Assembly: GCA_037013495.1 (NCBI GenBank)
Contig: CM072810.1
Location: 34,625,843 to 34,689,842 of the forward strand
DNA: 64,000 bases
Source of the DNA: Hippophae tibetana
Taxonomy: Eukaryota > Streptophyta > Magnoliopsida > Rosales > Elaeagnaceae
Direction of reading: 5' to 3'
Shown piece by piece: positions 48,323-61,559 of the stretch. Under the pieces are notes generated by a model that saw only the letters and a list, made by a program, of their open reading frames with translations, was not told where the DNA came from and did not search any database. How positions within the stretch are numbered: position 1 is the first letter of the stretch; each line of letters opens with the position of its first letter. The position numbers and the translations under genes were made by a program.

Positions 48323-50819
48323 GTTCTAACAATTGGGTCAAAAACATGTTCACTCTCACCACTATCCTTGATGTCTTGAGGGCCAATTTCTTTCCCTCCT
48401 CGAAAGTAGATTGCTCTCAACTGGGGCAAAAGTGATGCAGTTCGAATACTTGCCCAACAGATTCATTTAAGAGTATGTTCGGTGGGCTTGTAAAACGGAC
48501 TTAAGCAAGGTATCTTTGGCATTAAAATGATAAGGTAGTATAGGAATGATTTTATCAATCTAATTTTCTTGGAAAATAGGTCCACCAAACTTTTCAAGGA
48601 GTTGCTAATGTTTGAAAAACATTCAAAGACTTTGTCTAAAGTTTCATCCCCTTCCATGATATAGTGCTCAAAATTTCAATTCAACTTCATAATTCTAGAT
48701 TGATTTTAATGTCGAAATGCTTATATGAGTGGTCTCCAAAATCATTCATGTTGTTTTTGAAGAAGTAAAATTTTAAATGCATCATAATAATCATTTTAGA
48801 TCCCTAATTAGCTTTTTTTAATATCCCTAAAAAGGGTTTCTTATTTCTAAGAAATTTAGGAAATCACACTGCAAGTAGAGCCATTTTCTCTTCATTATGA
48901 TTAGAGTCATCTTTTCTAATAATTGGGTCAAAAACGTGTTCACTCTCACCACTATCTTTGATGTCTTGAGGAACAATTTCCTTCCCTTTTCGAAAGTAAA
49001 CTGCTCTCAACTTAGGCAAAAGTGATGCAGTTCGAATACTTGCCCAATAGATTCATTTAAGAGTATGTTCGGTGGGCATGTACATGGACTTAAGCAAGGT
49101 AACTTTGGCATTAAAATGACAAGGTAGTGTAGGAATTCGTTTTTCAATCTAATTTTCTTAGCAAATAGGTCCATCCAAGTTTTACAAGTAATTGATACTG
49201 TTTGAAAAACATTGAACGATCTTGTCCAAAGTTTCTTCCCCTTGCATGATATAGTGCTAAAAATTTCAATTCAACTTCATAATTCTAGATTTATTTTAAT
49301 ATTGCAATGCTTATATGAGTGGTCTCAAAAATCATTCATGTTGTTTTGAAGAAGTACAATTTTAAATTAATTCTAATAATCATTTTAGAGCCCTAATTTC
49401 CTTTTTATAATAATCCTAAAAAAGAGTTTTTTTCTTTCTAAGAAATTTTGGAAATCACACTGCAAGTGGAGCTATTTTTTCTTCTTTATGATTAAAGTCA
49501 TCTTTTCTAACAATTGGGTCAAAAACGTGTTCACTCTCACCACTATCCTTGATATCTTGAGAGCCAATTTCTTTCCCTCCTCGAAAGACGATTGCTCTCA
49601 ACATGGGCAAAAGTGATGTAGTTCGAATACTTGCCCAACAAATTCATTTAAGAGTATGTTCGGTGGGCATGTACATGGACTTAAGCAAGGTAACTTTGGC
49701 ATTAAAATGATAAGGTAGTGTAATAATGATTTTCTCAATCTAATTTTGTTTGTAAATAGGTCCACTAAACTTCTTCAAGGAGTTGATTATATTTTAAAAA
49801 CATTGAAAGACTTTGTCTAAAGTTTCATCCCCTTCCATGATATAGTGCTCAAAATTTCAATTCAACTTCATAATTCTAGATAGATTTTAATGTTGAAATG
49901 CTTATATGAGTGGTCTCCAAAATCATTCATGTTGTTTTTGAAGAAGTAAAATTTTAAATGCATCATAATAATCATTTTAGATCCCTAATTAGCTTTTTTT
50001 AATATCCCTAAAAAGGGTTTCTTATTTCTATGAAATTTAGGAAATCACACTGCAAGTAGAGCCATTTTCTCTTCATTATGATTAGAGTCATCTTTTCTAA
50101 TAATTGGGTCAAAAACATGTTCACTCTCACCACTATCCTTGATGTCTTGAGGAACAATTTCCTTCCCTCCTCGAAAGTAAACTGCTCTCAACTTAGGCAA
50201 AAGTGATGCAGTTCGAATACTTGCCCAATAGATTAATTTAAGAGTATGTTCGGTGGGCATGTACATGGACTTAAGCAAGGTAACTTTGGCATTAAAATGA
50301 TAAGGTAGTGTAGGAATGATTTTTTCAATCTAATTTTGTTTGCAAATAGGTCCACTAAACTTCTTCAAGGAGTTGATTATATTTGAAAAACATTGAAAGA
50401 CTTTGTCCAAAGTTTCTTCCCCTTGCATGATATAGTGCTCAAAATTTCAATTCAACTTCATAATTCTAGATTTATTTTAATATTGAAATGCTTATATGAG
50501 TGGTCTCAAAAATCATTCCTGTTGTTTTGAAGAATTACAATTTTAAATTAATTGTAATAATCATTTTAGAGCCCTAATTTCCTTTTTATAATAATCCTAA
50601 AAAAGGGATTTTTTCTTTCTAAGAAATTTAGGAAATCACACTGCAAGTGGAGCGATTTTCTCTTCATTGTGATTAGAGTCATCTTTTCTAACAATTGGTT
50701 CAAAAACATGTTCACTCTAACCACTATCCTTGTTGTCTTGAGGGCCAATTTCTTTCCCTCCTCGAAAGTAGATTGCAGTCAACTTGGGGAAAATTAATGT
50801 AGTTCGAATACTTGCCCAA
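48323..50819. repeat. Block enriched in right module 2 variants
   Basis: Unit starts: 48667 B1, 49257 A2, 49848 B2, 50438 A2. The module 2 copies here have a diverged form (ttgtttgtaaatagg, gagttgattatatttt) not seen in the first 20 kb. The unit at 49257 has aaaaaagagttttttt and gattaaagtcatc, shared with the unit at 52207 five units away. The right half of the unit at 49848 holds the best-preserved gag frame of the window (50045-50428). Confidence 0.8.
50045..50428 (-). pseudogene. Best-preserved remnant of Ty1/copia-type gag (one in-frame stop)
   Basis: Read on the minus strand from the ATG at 50428, this is a 128-codon frame interrupted once, by TAG at codon 33 (cta at 50330-50332), before it ends at a TGA at 50045. 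It carries GEETLDKVF with the SNIINSLKK segment at residues 3-23, PICK at 27-30, LPYHFNAKVT after the stop, then TEHTLKLIYWASIRTASL, YFRGGKE and NHNEEKMALLAV. These correspond, in order, to the helical core of copia gag (UBN2/gag_2-like) and the stretch just before the zinc knuckle. The usual TGA after TLK is absent here because the plus strand reads gattaattt instead of gattcattt. Gag normally forms the virus-like particle; this fragment lacks both ends and cannot do so. The family assignment is from memory of the family pattern, not from a search. Confidence 0.72.
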
Positions 50820-53800
50820 CAAATTCATTTAAGAGTATGTTCGGTGGGCATGTACATGGACTTAAGCAAGGTAACTTTGGCATTAAAATGATAAGGTAGT
50901 GTAGGAATGATTTTCTCAATCTAATTTTGTTTGTAAATAGGTCCACTAAACTTCTTCAAGGAGTTGATTATATTTTAAAAACATTGAAAGACTTTGTCTA
51001 AAGTTTCATCCCCTTCCATGATATAGTGCTCAAAATTTCAATTCAACTTCATAATACTAGATTGATTTTAATATTGAAATGCTTATATGAGTGGTCTCAA
51101 AAATCAATCATGTTGTTTTGAAGAAGTACAATTTTAAATTAATTCTAATAATCATTTTAGATCCCTAATTAGCTTTTTTTAATATCCCTAAAAAGAGTTT
51201 CTTATTTCTAAGAAATTTAGGAAATCACACTGCACGTAGAGCCATTTTCTCTTCATTATGATTAGAGTCATCTTTTCTAATAATTGGGTCAAAAACGTGT
51301 TCACTCTCACCACTATCCTTGATGTCTTGAGGAACAATTTCCTTCCCTCCTCGAAAGTAAACTGCTCTCAACTTAGGCAAAAGTGATGCAGTTCGAATAC
51401 TTGTCCAATAGATTCATTTAAGAGTATGTTCGGTGGGCATGTACATGGACTTAAGCAAGGTAACTTTGGCATTAAAATGATAAGGTAGTATAGGAATGAT
51501 TTTATCAATCTAATTTTCTTGGCAAATAGGTCCACCAAACTTTTCAAGGAGTTGCTAATGTTTGAAAAACATTCAAAGACTTTGTCTAAAGTTTCATCCC
51601 CTTCCATGATATAGTGCTCAAAATTTCAATTCAACTTCATAATTCTAGATAGATTTTAATGTTGAAATTCTTATATGAGTGGTCTCCAAAATCATTCATG
51701 TTGTTTTTGAAGAAGTAAAATTTTAAATGCATCATAATAATCATTTTAGATCCCTAATTAGCTTTTTTTAATATCCCTAAAAAGGGTTTCTTATTTCTAA
51801 GAAATTTAGGAAATCACACTGCAAGTAGAGCCATTTTCTCTTCATTATTATTAGAGTCATCTATTCTAATAATTGGGTCAAAAACGTGTTCACTCTCACC
51901 ACTATCCTTGATGTCTTGAGGAACAATTTCTTTCCCTCCTCGAAAGTAAACTGCTCTCAACTTAGGCAAAAGTGATGCAGTTCGAATACTTGCCCAATAG
52001 ATTCATTTAAGAGTATGTTCGGTGGGCATGTACATGGACATAAGCAAGGTAACTTTGGCATTAAAATGATAAGGTAGTTTAGGAATGATTTTGTCAATCT
52101 AATTTTGTTTGCAAATAGGTCCACTAAACTTCTTCAAGGAGTTGATTATATTTGAAAAACATTGAAAGACTTTGTCCAAAGTTTCTTCCCCTTGCATGAT
52201 ATAGTGCTCAAAATTTCAATTCAACTTCATAATTCTAGATTTATTTTAATATTGAAATGCTTATATGAGTGGTCTCAAAAATCATTCATGTTGTTTTGAA
52301 GAAGTACAATTTTAAATTAATTCTAATAATCATTTTAGAGCCCTAATTTCCTTTTTATAATAATCCTAAAAAAGAGTTTTTTTCTTTCTAAGAAATTTTG
52401 GAAATCACACTGCAAGTGGAGCCATTTTTTCTTCATTATGATTAAAGTCATCTTTTCTAACAATTGGGTCAAAAACGTGTTCACTCTCACCACTATCCTT
52501 GATATCTTGAGAGCCAATTTCTTTCCCTCCTCGAAAGACGATTGCTCTCAACATGGGCAAAAGTGATGTAGTTCGAATACTTGCCCAACAAATTCATTTA
52601 AGAGTATGTTCGGTGGGCATGTACATGGACTTAAGCAAGGTAACTTTGGCATTAAAATGATAAGGTAGTGTAGGAATGATTTTCTCAATCTAATTTTGTT
52701 TGTAAATAGGTCCACTAAACTTCTTCAAGGAGTTGATTATATTTTAAAAACATTGAAAGACTTTATCTAAAGTTTCATCCCCTTCCATGATATAGTGCTC
52801 AAAATTTCAATTCAACTTCATAATACTAGATTGATTTTAATATTGAAATGCTTATATGAGTGGTCTCAAAAATCAATCATGTTGTTTTGAAGAAGTACAA
52901 TTTTAAATTAATTCTAATAATCATTTTAGATCCCTAATTAGCTTTTTTTAATATCCCTAAAAAGAGTTTCTTATTTCTAAGAAATTTAGGAAATCACACT
53001 GCACGTAGAGCCATTTTCTCTTCATTATGATTAGAGTCATCTTTTCTAATAATTGGGTCAAAAACGTGTTCATTCTCACCACTATCCTTGATGTCTTGAG
53101 GAACAATTTCCTTCCCTCCTCGAAAGTAAACTGCTCTCAACTTAGGCAAAAGTGATGCAGTTCGAATACTTGTCCAATAGATTCATTTAAGAGTATGTTC
53201 GGTGGGCATGTACATGGACTTAAGCAAGGTAACTTTGGCATTAAAATGATAAGGTAGTATAGGAATGATTTTATCAATCTAATTTTCTTGGCAAATAGGT
53301 CCACCAAACTTTTCAAGGAGTTGCTAATGTTTGAAAAACATTCAAAGACTTTGTCTAAAGTTTCATCCCCTTCCATGATATAGTGCTCAAAATTTCAATT
53401 CAACTTCATAATTCTAGATAGATTTTAATGTTGAAATGCTTATATGAGTGGTCTCCAAAATCATTCATGTGGTTTTTGAAGAAGTAAAATTTTAAATGCA
53501 TCATAATAATCATTTTAGATCCCTAATTAGCTTTTTTTAATATCCCTAAAAAGGGTTTCTTATTTCTAAGAAATTTAGGAAATCACACTGCAAGTAGAGC
53601 CATTTTCTCTTCATTATGATTAGAGTCATCTTTTCTAATAATTGGGTCAAAAACGTGTTCACTCTCACCCCTATCCTTGATGTCTTGAGGAACAATTTCC
53701 TTCCCTCCTCGAAAGTAAACGGCTCTCAACTTAGGCAAAAAAGATGTAGTTTGAATACTTGCCCAATAGATTCATTTAAGAGTATGTTCGGTGGGCATGT

Positions 53801-53990
53801 ACATGGACATAAGCAAGGTAACTTTGGCATTAAAATGATAAGGTAGTGTAGGAATGATTTTGTCAATCTAATTTTATTTGCAAATAGGTCCACTAAACTT
53901 CTTCAAGGAGTTGATTATATTTGAAAAACATTGAAAGACTTTGTCCAAAGTTTCTTCCCTTGCATGATATAGTGCTCAAAATTTCAATTC
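50820..53990. repeat. Trimeric higher-order repeat (1769 bp), ~1.8 copies
   Basis: Copies are about 50820-52588 and 52589-53990; unit starts are 51029 B3 with A-type head, 51617 B2, 52207 A2, 52798 B3 with A-type head, 53386 B2. Shared markers are cataatactagattg (about 51050 and 52819), cactgcacgtagagcc (about 51227 and 52996), ttgtccaatagattc (about 51401 and 53170) and ggacataagcaagg (about 52036 and 53806). The B3 units are 588 bp. Copies differ at scattered sites such as ctcaccact against ctcacccct near 53665. Confidence 0.85.
51029..51616. repeat. Chimeric monomer: A-type head on B3 body
   Basis: The head reads ttaatattgaaatgc, ggtctcaaaaatcaatc and ttgttttgaagaagtac (A), then switches to gatccctaattagc (B) in the shared word aataatcattttaga, near 51150-51162, and ends in module 3. 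It is the reciprocal type of the unit at 6739 and uses the same exchange word. The same junction recurs in the units at 52798, 55745, 58691 and 61642, so this recombinant has been amplified. Confidence 0.83.
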
Positions 53991-56900
53991 AACTTCATAA
54001 TTCTAGATTTATTTTAATATTGAAATGCTTATATGAGTGGTCTCAAAAATCATTCCTGTTGTTTTGAAGAATTACAATTTTAAATTAATTGTAATAATCA
54101 TTTTAGAGCCCTAATTTCCTTTTTATAATATCCCTAAAAAGGGTTTCTTATTTCTAAGAAATTTAGGAAATCACACTGCAAGTAAAGCCATTTTCTCTTC
54201 ATTATGATTAGAGTCATCTTTTCTAATAATTTGGTCCAAAACGTGTTCACTCTCACCACTATCCTTGATGTTTTGAGGAACAATTTCCTTCCCTCCTCGA
54301 AAGTAGACTGCTCTCAACTTAGGCAAAAGTGATGCAGTTCGAATACGTGCCCATTAGATTCATTTAAGAGTATGGTCGGTGGGCATGTACATGGACTTAA
54401 GCAAGGTAACTTTGGCATTAAAATGACAAGGTAGTATAGAAATTCTTTTTTCAATCTAATTTTCTTTGCAAATAGGTCCACCCAATTTTTACAAGTAGTT
54501 TATAATGTTTGAAAAACATTGATAGACTTTGTCCAAAGTTTCTGCCCCTTGCATGATATAGAGCTCAAAATTTCAATTGAACTTCATAATTCTAGATTTA
54601 TTTTAATATTGAAATGCTTATATGAGTGGTCTCAAAAATCATTCATGTTGTTTTGAAGAAGTACAATTTTAAATTAATTCTAATAATCATTTTAGAGCCC
54701 TAATTTCCTTTTTATAATAATCCTAAAAAAGGGCTTTTTCTTTTTAAGAAATTTAGTAAATCACACTGCAAGTAGAGCCATGTTCTCTTCATTATGATTA
54801 GAGTCATCTTTTCTAACAATTGGGTCAAAAACATGTTCACTCTCACCACTATCCTTGATATCTTGAGGGCCAATTTCTTTCCCTCCTCGAAAGTCAATTG
54901 CTCTCAACTTGTGCAAAAGTGATGCAGTTCGAATACTTGCCCAACAGATTCATTTAAGAGTATGTTCGGTGGGCATGTACATGGACTTAAGCAAGGTAAC
55001 TTTGGCATTAAAATGATAAGGTAGTATAGGAATGATTTTCTCAATCTAATTTTGTTTGCAAATAGGTCCACTAAACTTCTTCAAGGAGTTGATAATGTTT
55101 GACAAACATTGAAAGACATTGTCCAAAGTTTCTTCCCCTTGCATGATATAGTGCTCAAAATTTCAATTCAACTTCATAATTCTAGATTTATTTTAATATT
55201 CAAATGCTTATATCAGTGGTCTAAAAAATCATTCATGTTGTTTTGAAGAATTACAATTTTAAATTAATTGTAATAATCATTTTAGAGCCCTAATTTCCTT
55301 TTTATAATAATCCTTAAAAAGGGTTTTTTTCTTTCTAAACAATTTAGGAAATCACACTGCAAGTAGAGCCATTTTCTCTTCATTATGATTAGAGTCATCT
55401 TTTCTAACACTTGGGTCAAAAACATGTTCACTCTAACCACTATCCTTGATGTCTTGAGAGCCAATTTGTTTCCCTCCTCGAAAGTAGATTGCTCTCAACT
55501 TGGGCAGAATTGATGCAGTTCGAATACTTGCCCAACAGATTCATTTAAGTGTATGTTCGGTGGGCATGTACATGGACTTAAGCAAGGTAACTTTGGCATT
55601 AAAATGACAAGGTAGTATAGGAATTCTTTTTTCAATCTAATTTTCTTTGCAAATAGGTCCACCCAATTTTTACAAGTAGTTTATAATGTTTGAAAAACAT
55701 TGAAAGACTTTGTCCAAAGTTTCTTCCCCTTGCATGATATAGAGCTCAAAATTTCAATTCAACTTCATATTTCTAGACTTATTTTAATATTGAAATGCTT
55801 ATATGAGTGGTCTCAAAAATCAATCATGTTGTTTTGAAGAAGTACAATTTTAAATTAATTCTAATAATCATTTTAGATCCCTAATTAGCTTTTTTTAATA
55901 TCCCTAAAAAGAGTTTCTTATTTCTAAGAAGTTTAGGAAATCACACTGCACGTAGAGCCATTTTCTCTTCATTATGATTAGAGTCATCTTTTCTAATAAT
56001 TGGGTCAAAAACGTGTTCACTCTCACCACTATCCTTGATGTCTTGAGGAACAATTTCCTTCCCTCCTCGAAAGTAAACTGCTCTCAACTTAGGCAAAAGT
56101 GATGCAGTTCGAATACTTGTCCAATAGATTCATTTAAGAGTATGTTCGGTGGGCATGTACATGGACTTAAGCAAGGTAACTTTGGCATTAAAATGATAAG
56201 GTAGTATAGGAATGATTTTATCAATCTAATTTTCTTGGCAAATAGGTCCACCAAACTTTTCAAGGAGTTGCTAATGTTTGAAAAACATTCAAAGACTTTG
56301 TCTTAAGTTTCATCCCCTTCCATGATATAGTGCTCAAAATTTCAATTCAACTTCATAATTCTAGATAGATTTTAATGTTGAAATGCTTATATGAGTGGTC
56401 TCCAAAATCATTCATGTTGTTTTTGAAGAAGTAAAATTTTAAATGCATCATAATAATCATTTTAGATCCCTAATTAGCTTTTTTTAATATCCCTAAAAAG
56501 AGTTTCTTATTTCTAAGAAATTTAGGAAATCACACTGCACGTAGAGCCATTTTCTCTTCATTATGATTAGAGTCATCTTTTCTAATAATTGGGTCAAAAA
56601 CGTGTTCACTCTCACCACTATCCTTGATGTCTTGAGGAACAATTTCCTTCCCTCCTCGAAAGTAAACTGCTCTCAACTTAGGCAAAAGTGATGCAGTTCA
56701 AATACTTGTCCAATAGATTCATTTAAGAGTATGTTCAGTGGGCATGTACATGGACTTAAGCAAGGTAACTTTGGCATTAAAATGATAAGGTAATATAGGA
56801 ATGATTTTATCAATCTAATTTTCTTGGCAAATAGGTCCACCAAACTTTTCAAGGAGTTGCTAATGTTTGAAAAAAATTCAAAGACTTTGTCTAAAGTTTC

Positions 56901-57511
56901 ATCCCCTTCCATGATATAGTGCTCAAAATTTCAATTCAACTTCATAATTCTAGATAGATTTTAATGTTGAAATTCTTATATGAGTGGTCTCCAAAATCAT
57001 TCATGTTGTTTTTGAAGAAGTAAAATTTTAAATGCATCATAATAATCATTTTAGATCCCTAATTAGCTTTTTTTAATATCCCTAAAAAGGGTTTCTTATT
57101 TCTAAGAAATTTAGGAAATCACACTGCAAGTAGAGCCATTTTCTCTTCATTATGATTAGAGTCATCTTTTCTAATAATTGGGTCAAAAATGTGTTCACTC
57201 TCACCACTATCCTTGATGTCTTGAGGAACAATTTCTTTCCCTCCTCGAAAGTAAACTGCTCTCAACTTAGGCAAAAGTGATGCAGTTCGAATACTTGCCC
57301 AATAGATTCATTTAAGAGTATGTTCGGTGGGCATGTACATGGACATAAGCAAGGTAACTTTGGCATTAAAATGATAAGGTAGTGTAGGAATGATTTTGTC
57401 AATCTAATTTTGTTTGCAAATAGGTCCACTAAACTTCTTCAAGGAGTTGATTATATTTGAAAAACATTGAAAGACTTTGTCCAAAGTTTCTTCCCCTTGC
57501 ATGATATATTG

Positions 57512-58100
57512 CTCAAAATTTCAATTCAACTTCATAATTCTAGATTTATTTTAATATTGAAATGCTTATATGAGTGGTCTCAAAAATCATTCCTGTTGTT
57601 TTGAAGAATTACAATTTTAAATTAATTGTAATAATCATTTTAGAGCCCTAATTTCCTTTTTATAATATCCCTAAAAAGGGTTTCTTATTTCTAAGAAATT
57701 TAGGAAATCACACTGCAAGTAGAGCCATTTTCTCTTCATTATGATTAGAGTCATCTTTTCTAATAATTTGGTCAAAAACGTGTTCACTCTCACCACTATC
57801 CTTGATGTTTTGAGGAACAATTTCCTTCCCTCCTCGAAAGTAGACTGCTCTCAACTTAGGCAAAAGTGATGCAGTTCGAATACGTGCCCAATAGATTCAT
57901 TTAAGAGTATGTTCGGTGGGCATGTACATGGACTTAAGCAAGGTAACTTTGGCATTAAAATGACAAGGTAGTATAGGAATTCTTTTTTCAATCTAATTTT
58001 CTTTGCAAATAGGTCCACCCAATTTTTACAAGTAGTTTATAATGTTTGAAAAACATTGATAGACTTTGTCCAAAGTTTCTGCCCCTTGCATGATATAGAG
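57512..58100. repeat. Exemplar hybrid monomer, type C1 (589 bp)
   Basis: The left module starts as type A (gagccctaatttcctttt) and becomes type B within a few bases (tataatatccctaaaaag, then tttcttatttctaag, ctaataatttgg, tgaggaacaatttcc). The switch lies near 57661-57670. The same junction is present in the units at 53975 and 62231, so one recombination event was later amplified. The unit keeps the right half of type 1. Confidence 0.82.
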
Positions 58101-61100
58101 CTCAAAATTTCAATTGAACTTCATAATTCTAGATTTATTTTAATATTGAAATGCTTATATGAGTGGTCTCAAAAATCATTCATGTTGTTTTGAAGAAGTA
58201 CAATTTTAAATTAATTCTAATAATCATTTTAGAGCCCTAATTTCCTTTTTATAATAATCCTAAAAAAGGGCTTTTTCTTTTTAAGAAATTTAGTAAATCA
58301 CACTGCAAGTAGAGCCATGTTCTCTTCATTATGATTAGAGTCATCTTTTCTAACAATTGGGTCAAAAACATGTTCACTCTCACCACTATCCTTGATATCT
58401 TGAGGGCCAATTTATTTCCCTCCACGAAAGTCAATTGCTCTCAACTTGGGCAGAATTGATGCATTTCGAATACTTGCCCAACAGATTCATTTAATTGTAT
58501 GTTCGGTGGGCATGTACATGGACTTAAGCAAGGTAACTTTGTCATTAAAATGACAAGGTAGTATAGGAATTCTTTTTTCAATCTAATTTTCTTTGCAAAT
58601 AGGTCCACCCAATTTTTACAAGTAGTTTATAATGTTTGAAAAGCATTGAAAGACTTTGTCCAAAGTTTCTTCCCCTTGCATGATATAGAGCTCAAAATTT
58701 CAATTCAACTTCATATTTCTAGATTTATTTTAATATTGAAATGCTTATATGAGTGGTCTCAAAAATCAATCATGTTGTTTTGAAGAAGTACAATTTTAAA
58801 TTAATTCTAATAATCATTTTACATCCCTAATTAGCTTTTTTTAATATCCCTAAAAAGAGTTTCTTATTTCTAAGAAATTTAGGAAATCACACTGCACGTA
58901 GAGCCATTTTCTCTTCATTATGATTAGAGTCATCTTTTCTAATAATTGGGTCAAAAACGTGTTCACTCTCACCACTATCCTTGATGTCTTGAGGAACAAT
59001 TTCCTTCCCTCCTCGAAAGTAAACTGCTCTCAACTTAGGCAAAAGTGATGCAGTTCGAATACTTGTCCAATAGATTCATTTAAGAGTATGTTCGGTGGGC
59101 ATGTACATGGACTTAAGCAAGGTAACTTTGGCATTAAAATGATAAGGTAGTATAGGAATGATTTTATCAATCTAATTTTCTTGGCAAATAGGTCCACCAA
59201 ACTTTTCAAGGAGTTGCTAATGTTTGAAAAACATTCAAAGACTTTGTCTAAAGTTTCATCCCCTTCCATGATATAGTGCTCAAAATTTCAATTCAACTTC
59301 ATAATTCTAGATAGATTTTAATGTTGAAATGCTTATATGAGTGGTCTCCAAAATCATTCATGTTGTTTTTGAAGAAGTAAAATTTTAAATGCATCATAAT
59401 AATCATTTTAGATCCCTAATTAGCTTTTTTTAATATCCCTAAAAAGGGTTTCTTATTTCTAAGAAATTTAGGAAATCACACTGCAAGTAGAGCCATTTTC
59501 TCTTCATTATGATTAGAGTCATCTTTTCTAATAATTGGGTCAAAAACGTGTTCACTCTCACCACTATCCTTGATGTCTTGAGGAACAATTTCCTTCCCTC
59601 CTCGAAAGTAAACTGCTCTCAACTTAGGCAAAAGTGATGCAGTTCGAATACTTGCCCAATAGATTCATTTAAGAGTATGTTCGGTGGGCATGTACATGGA
59701 CTTAAGCAAGGTAACTTTGGCATTAAAATGATAAGGTAGTATACGAATTCTTTTTTCAATCTAATTTTCTTTGCAAATAGGTCCACCCAATTTTTACAAG
59801 TAGTTGATAATGTTTGAAAAACATTGAAAGACTTTGTCCAAAGTTTCTTCCCCTTGCATGATATAGAGCTCAAAATTTCAATTGAACTTCATAATTCTAG
59901 ATTTATTTTAATATTGAAATGCTTATATGAGTGGTCTCAAAAATCATTCATGTTGTTTTGAAGAAGTACAATTTTAAATTAATTCTAATAATCATTTTAG
60001 AGCCCTAATTTCCTTTTTATAATAATCCTAAAAAAGGGATTTTTTCTTTCTAAGAAATTTAGGAAATCACACTGCAAGTAGAGCCATTTTCTCTTCATTA
60101 TGATTAGAGTCACCTTTTCTAATAATTTGGTCAAAAACGTGTTCACTCTCACCACTATCCTTGATGTTTTGAGGGCCAATTTCTTTCCCTCCTCGAAAGT
60201 CAATTGGTCTCAACTTGTGCAAAAGTGATGCAGTTCGAATACTTGCCCAACAGATTCATTTAAGAGTATGTTCGGTGGGCATGTACATGGACTTAAGCAA
60301 GGTAACTTTGGCATTAAAATGATAAGGTAGTATAGGAATGATTTTCTCAATCTAATTTTGTTTGCAAATAGGTCCACTAAACTTCTTCAAGGAGTTGATA
60401 ATGTTTGAAAAACATTGAAAGACATTGTCCAAAGTTTCTTCCCCTTGCATGATATAGTGCTCAAAATTTCAATTCAACTTCATAATTATAGATTTATTTT
60501 AATATTCAAATGCTTATATGAGTGGTCTCAAAAATCATTCATGTTGTTTTGAAGAATTACAATTTTAAATTAATTGTAATAATCATTTTAGAGCCCTAAT
60601 TTCCTTTTTATAATAATCCTTAAAAAGGGTTTTTTTCTTTCTAAACAATTTAGGAAATCACACTGCAAGTAGAGCCATTTTCTCTTCATTATGATTAGAG
60701 TCATCTTTTCTAACACTTGGGTCAAAAACATGTTCACTCTAACCACTATCCTTGATGTCTTGAGAGCCAATTTGTTTCCCTCCTCGAAAGTAGATTGCTC
60801 TCAACTTGGGCAGAATTGATGCAGTTCGAATACTTGCCCAACAGATTCATTTAAGTGTATGTTCGGTGCGCATGTACATGGACTTAAGCAAGGTAACTTT
60901 GGCATTAAAATGACAAGGTAGTATAGGAATTCTTTTTTCAATCTAATTTCCTTTGTAAATAGGTCCACCCAATTTTTACAAGTAGTTTATAATGTTTGAA
61001 AAACATTGAAAGACTTTGTCCAAAGTTTCTTCCCCTTGCATGATATAGAGCTCAAAATTTCAATTCAACTTCATATTTCTAGATTTATTTTAATATTGAA

Positions 61101-61178
61101 ATGCTTATATGAGTGGTCTCAAAAATCAATCATGTTGTTTTGAAGAAGTACAATTTTAAATTAATTCTAATAATCATT

Positions 61179-61559
61179 TTAGAGCCCTAATTTCCTTTTT
61201 ATAATAATCCTTAAAAAGGGTTTTTTTCTTTCTAAAAAATTTAGGAAATCACACTGCACGTAGAGCCATTTTCTCTTCATTATGATTAGAGTCATATTTT
61301 CTAACACTTGGGTCAAAAACGTGTTCACTCTAACCACTATCCTTGATGTCTTGAGAGCCAATTTGTTTCCCTCCTCGAAAGTAGATTGCTCCCAACTTGG
61401 GCAGAATTGATGCAGTTCGAATACTTGCCCAACAGATTCATTTAAGTGTATGTTCGGTGGGCATGTACATGGACTTAAGCAAGGTAACTTTGGCATTAAA
61501 ATGACAAGGTAGTATAGGAATTCTTTTTTCAATCTAATTTTCTTTGCAAATAGGTCCAC
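61179..61559 (-). other. Joined open frame (126 codons), satellite by-product
   Basis: It is the same two out-of-gag frames as at 19280-19747, joined independently by an identical tca-to-cca change (gctcccaac) on the plus strand. The start is cut because the unit has another stop further upstream. Its recurrence shows that stop loss is a chance event at a single site rather than selection. Confidence 0.72.
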
